Origin: an uncultured Peptococcaceae bacterium
Lineage (GTDB): Bacteria > Bacillota > Peptococcia > Peptococcales > Peptococcaceae
Length of the DNA stretch: 7,862 nt
Direction of reading: 5' to 3'
Assembly (NCBI GenBank): GCA_902462325.1
Contig: CABQBF010000125.1
Location: 1 to 7,862, forward strand
Below, piece by piece: positions 6,206 to 7,862 of the stretch. The notes under the pieces were generated by a model. It was given only the letters and a program-made list of their open reading frames with translations. It did no database searches and had not been told where the DNA came from. Made by a program: the position numbers and the translations under genes. Numbering within the stretch: the first letter of the stretch is position 1; the number at the start of each line of letters is the position of its first letter.

Positions 6206-6835
6206 ATGCAGCTCAATGAACGACAGGGAAAAATTGTAGAAATCGTAAAAGCCTATGGCCCCATCACCGGAGAAAAGGTGGCAGAGCGTTTAAATTTAAC
6301 CAGAGCTTCTCTGCGGCCCGACTTAGCCTTTTTAACGCAAATTGGACTGTTAGAAGCTCGTCCGCGGGTAGGCTATTATTACAAGGGAGACCAAAATCCT
6401 TTTAGTATCTATGAACGCATGACTGAATTAAAAGTGGGCGACCATCAGTCCAAGCCCATCACGGTAGCTGAAAGCACCTCTGTTTATGACGGCATTGTCA
6501 GTATGTTTGTCAATGACGTGGGCACTATTTATGTGGTGAATGAAGAGCAGGAACTGGAAGGCATCAGTTCCCGTAAGGATATGCTGAAAATTGCCATCGG
6601 CAAAGCGGACATCAATCAACTGCCTATCGGTGTGATTATGACCCGCATGCCCAATATTGTTGTCGCTTATGAAGAGGAAAGTCTCTGGGAAGTGGCAAAA
6701 CGGATGATAGAGCATCAGATTGACGGTATGCCTGTTGTGCGCAAAAACAAAAACGGCCGCTTAAAAGTGGTGGGCCGTGTGACCAAAACCAATGTAACTC
6801 GCGCTTTTGTCAGCTTAGGCAGCAAAGAATCTTGA
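6206..6835 (+). CDS. ccpN: CcpN-like transcriptional repressor (HTH plus two CBS domains)
   Basis: This 209-residue protein closely resembles Bacillus subtilis CcpN (YqzB, 212 residues) along its length. The winged HTH (1 to about 62) has NERQGKIVEIVKAYGPITGE and the recognition helix LTRASLRPDLAFL (31-43), followed by GLLEARPRVGYYYKG. The CBS pair spans about 75-132 (SVYDGIVSMFVNDVGTIYVV, then GISSRKDML) and about 142-205 (VIMTRMPNIVV, IDGMPVV, VGRVTKTNVTRAFVSL). In B. subtilis CcpN represses gluconeogenic genes (gapB, pckA) and the small RNA SR1, with adenine nucleotides sensed by the CBS domains; the same carbon and energy control here is inferred. GAGGGGGAG (6192-6200) gives a strong ribosome binding site. 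Many Bacillota have a PPDK regulatory protein gene (ppsR/yqfL) next; here a terminator and an HD-domain gene follow instead. Confidence 0.93.
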   Translation: MQLNERQGKIVEIVKAYGPITGEKVAERLNLTRASLRPDLAFLTQIGLLEARPRVGYYYKGDQNPFSIYERMTELKVGDHQSKPITVAESTSVYDGIVSMFVNDVGTIYVVNEEQELEGISSRKDMLKIAIGKADINQLPIGVIMTRMPNIVVAYEEESLWEVAKRMIEHQIDGMPVVRKNKNGRLKVVGRVTKTNVTRAFVSLGSKES

Positions 6836-6850
6836 ACATATTTCATAAAT

Positions 6851-6883
6851 AGGCTCCGGCATTTTTGTCGGAGCTTCTTGTTT
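6851..6883 (+). terminator. factor-independent terminator after ccpN
   Basis: An 11-bp stem with two G-U pairs (6851-6861 with 6866-6876) and a TTTT loop is followed by the T-rich stretch TTCTTGTTT. It starts 16 bases after the ccpN stop and should end the asnS-yajQ-ccpN transcript. Confidence 0.85.
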
Positions 6884-6950
6884 GGAACCTAGGAAAAAGC
6901 TCGGAACACAATCGTATTATGTATACAATTCAGATAAAAATAATTTTCAG

Positions 6951-6979
6951 TTGTAATTTTTTTATGGATTCTGCATAAT
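6951..6979 (+). promoter_or_regulatory. promoter for the HD-domain gene
   Basis: TTGTAA (6951-6956) and CATAAT (6974-6979) are separated by 17 bp, with an AT-rich upstream segment. The predicted start is near 6986, about 27 bases before the chosen ATG. Together with the upstream terminator this makes the HD gene its own unit. Confidence 0.55.
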
Positions 6980-7012
6980 AGAAGAATGAACTTGAATAAA
7001 GAGGGTGGCAGG

Positions 7013-7862
7013 ATGGCTCACATTGTAGATGAAGTACAAGCAATTTTTGAACAAAACGTAGTTTCCGAATTCTTTCTGCAGCAGCCGCAGTTATTGTTGC
7101 GGCGGGCAGAAACCCAACAGGAGGAATTAAAATATGGTATGGTGGCGTTGCTGGAGCAGGCAACGCCGTGGACCTGCGCTGAGGTGTTGGCGCTTTGTAA
7201 AGAAATTTGTCCCCAATGGTACGAAACAGAACCGGAGAAGGGCTGGCTGGAATACACCTATTGGTATATCATCAGTTGGTCTTATCCAGGCAGCGTGTTT
7301 ATGGAATTTCCAGTGGAATTTCAACCGGGCGCCAATTTTTTCATGCGGGTGCTGCGCTGTATGTTGGACTACACACTGGCCCATAAAGCATTCAATCCCT
7401 TCACGGACTTTGAATTTTTGGATTTGGCTACCTTACCGGACCATATCATCAAAGAAGAGTACGAGCGGTTTTTGTATTACTTCCGCAAGCTTTATATTTA
7501 TGAATTGATGTATATCGGCAAGGAGATTTTTTTCTTTAACACCTTAAGTCACATCGCCGGCGTCCACTATGTAGCCATGCATGTGGCACGGCAGTTGAAA
7601 GAAGCCGGTGTTCCTATTAATCTGGCTCTGGTTTCCGGCGCCGCTGTGGGGCACGACATTGGAAAATTCGGCTGCAAGCCGTCAGAGATGCGGCGTATGG
7701 CCCATCTGCATTATTATTATACCGGACAGTGGTTTGACGAGAAAAATATGCCTACCATTGCCCATATCGCTGTCAATCATTCCACCTGGGATTTGGAGCT
7801 GGAAAATCTGCCTTTGGAATCCCTCGTGCTGATTTATGCCGATTTTCGGGTGCGGCGGGAGG
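7013..7862 (+). CDS. HD-domain protein, 5' part (runs off the window)
   Basis: An open frame of 283 codons without a stop reaches the window edge. The ATG at 7013 follows GAGGG (7001-7005) with seven bases between; an in-frame ATG at 6986 has no ribosome binding site and sits at the predicted transcript start. The C-terminal visible part is an HD metal-dependent phosphohydrolase domain: His180 in SHIAGVHYVAMHVARQL, His214-Asp215 in VGHDIGKFG, a possible further ligand at His256 and Asp277 in IYADFRV. HD enzymes hydrolyse phosphate esters, often of nucleotides or cyclic dinucleotides; this substrate is unknown. Residues 1-170 match no domain I recognise and are rich in Trp, Tyr and Phe (WLEYTYWYIISW at 78-89; YERFLYYFRKLYIYELMY at 150-167), with no convincing signal peptide. 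The remaining C-terminus may hold a further domain. Confidence 0.8.
   Translation, partial: MAHIVDEVQAIFEQNVVSEFFLQQPQLLLRRAETQQEELKYGMVALLEQATPWTCAEVLALCKEICPQWYETEPEKGWLEYTYWYIISWSYPGSVFMEFPVEFQPGANFFMRVLRCMLDYTLAHKAFNPFTDFEFLDLATLPDHIIKEEYERFLYYFRKLYIYELMYIGKEIFFFNTLSHIAGVHYVAMHVARQLKEAGVPINLALVSGAAVGHDIGKFGCKPSEMRRMAHLHYYYTGQWFDEKNMPTIAHIAVNHSTWDLELENLPLESLVLIYADFRVRRE

Noticed and set aside
7134..7508. 124-codon plus-strand open frame inside the HD-domain gene
   Set aside because: It is a shifted frame of the 7013 reading frame, which carries the HD motifs and a proper ribosome binding site; the shifted product is Cys/Trp/Arg-rich and unlike a real protein.
1..7862. CRISPR array, tRNA, rRNA or insertion-sequence ends
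   Set aside because: No regularly spaced repeats, no tRNA-like cloverleaf or rRNA sequence, and no transposase other than the serine recombinase were seen.

Overview
The window looks like a low-to-mid GC Bacillota genome, probably a Clostridia- or Negativicutes-type anaerobe. The evidence is strong GGAGG ribosome binding sites, a CcpN-type HTH+CBS regulator, an S-layer-homology (SLH) cell-surface hydrolase, and a Tn4451/Tn5397-style large serine recombinase. I cannot assign a genus from the sequence alone.

Region 1 (1 to about 2190) is the tail end of a mobile element. It holds the 3' end of an unidentified gene (to 184), a 64-residue protein resembling the transposon-encoded TnpW family (256-450), and a complete 538-residue large serine recombinase (513-2129). 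The recombinase has its catalytic serine, zinc ribbon, coiled coil and DUF4368-like tail, and it sits last in the element, as TndX does in Tn5397. The boundary with the chromosome should lie in the 60 or so bases after its stop codon, where there is an 8-bp-arm palindrome (2146-2164). A strong hairpin with A/T tracts on both sides (2192-2239) then separates the element from the chromosome.

Region 2 (2269-3942, minus strand) is a secreted protein with three SLH domains and a YaaH-like GH18 glycosidase domain. It is probably a wall-anchored enzyme acting on peptidoglycan or another GlcNAc-containing polymer. It has its own extended -10 promoter and is convergent with the mobile element.

Region 3 (4097-6883, plus strand) is a housekeeping and regulatory cluster read away from the SLH gene. 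It has a near-consensus promoter, asparaginyl-tRNA synthetase (asnS), a YajQ-family nucleotide-binding protein, and a CcpN-like HTH+CBS repressor 18 bases after yajQ, then a factor-independent terminator. No promoter or terminator is obvious between asnS and yajQ, so the three could form one transcript.

Region 4 (6951-7862, plus strand) has a recognisable promoter and a gene that runs off the window. Its product has a C-terminal HD (metal-dependent phosphohydrolase) domain after about 170 residues of unrecognised, aromatic-rich sequence.

I found no CRISPR array, rRNA, tRNA or T-box riboswitch, and nothing that I can claim is a new biological system. The points most worth checking are the element/chromosome junction, the compositional break at the window start, and the HD protein's N-terminal region.
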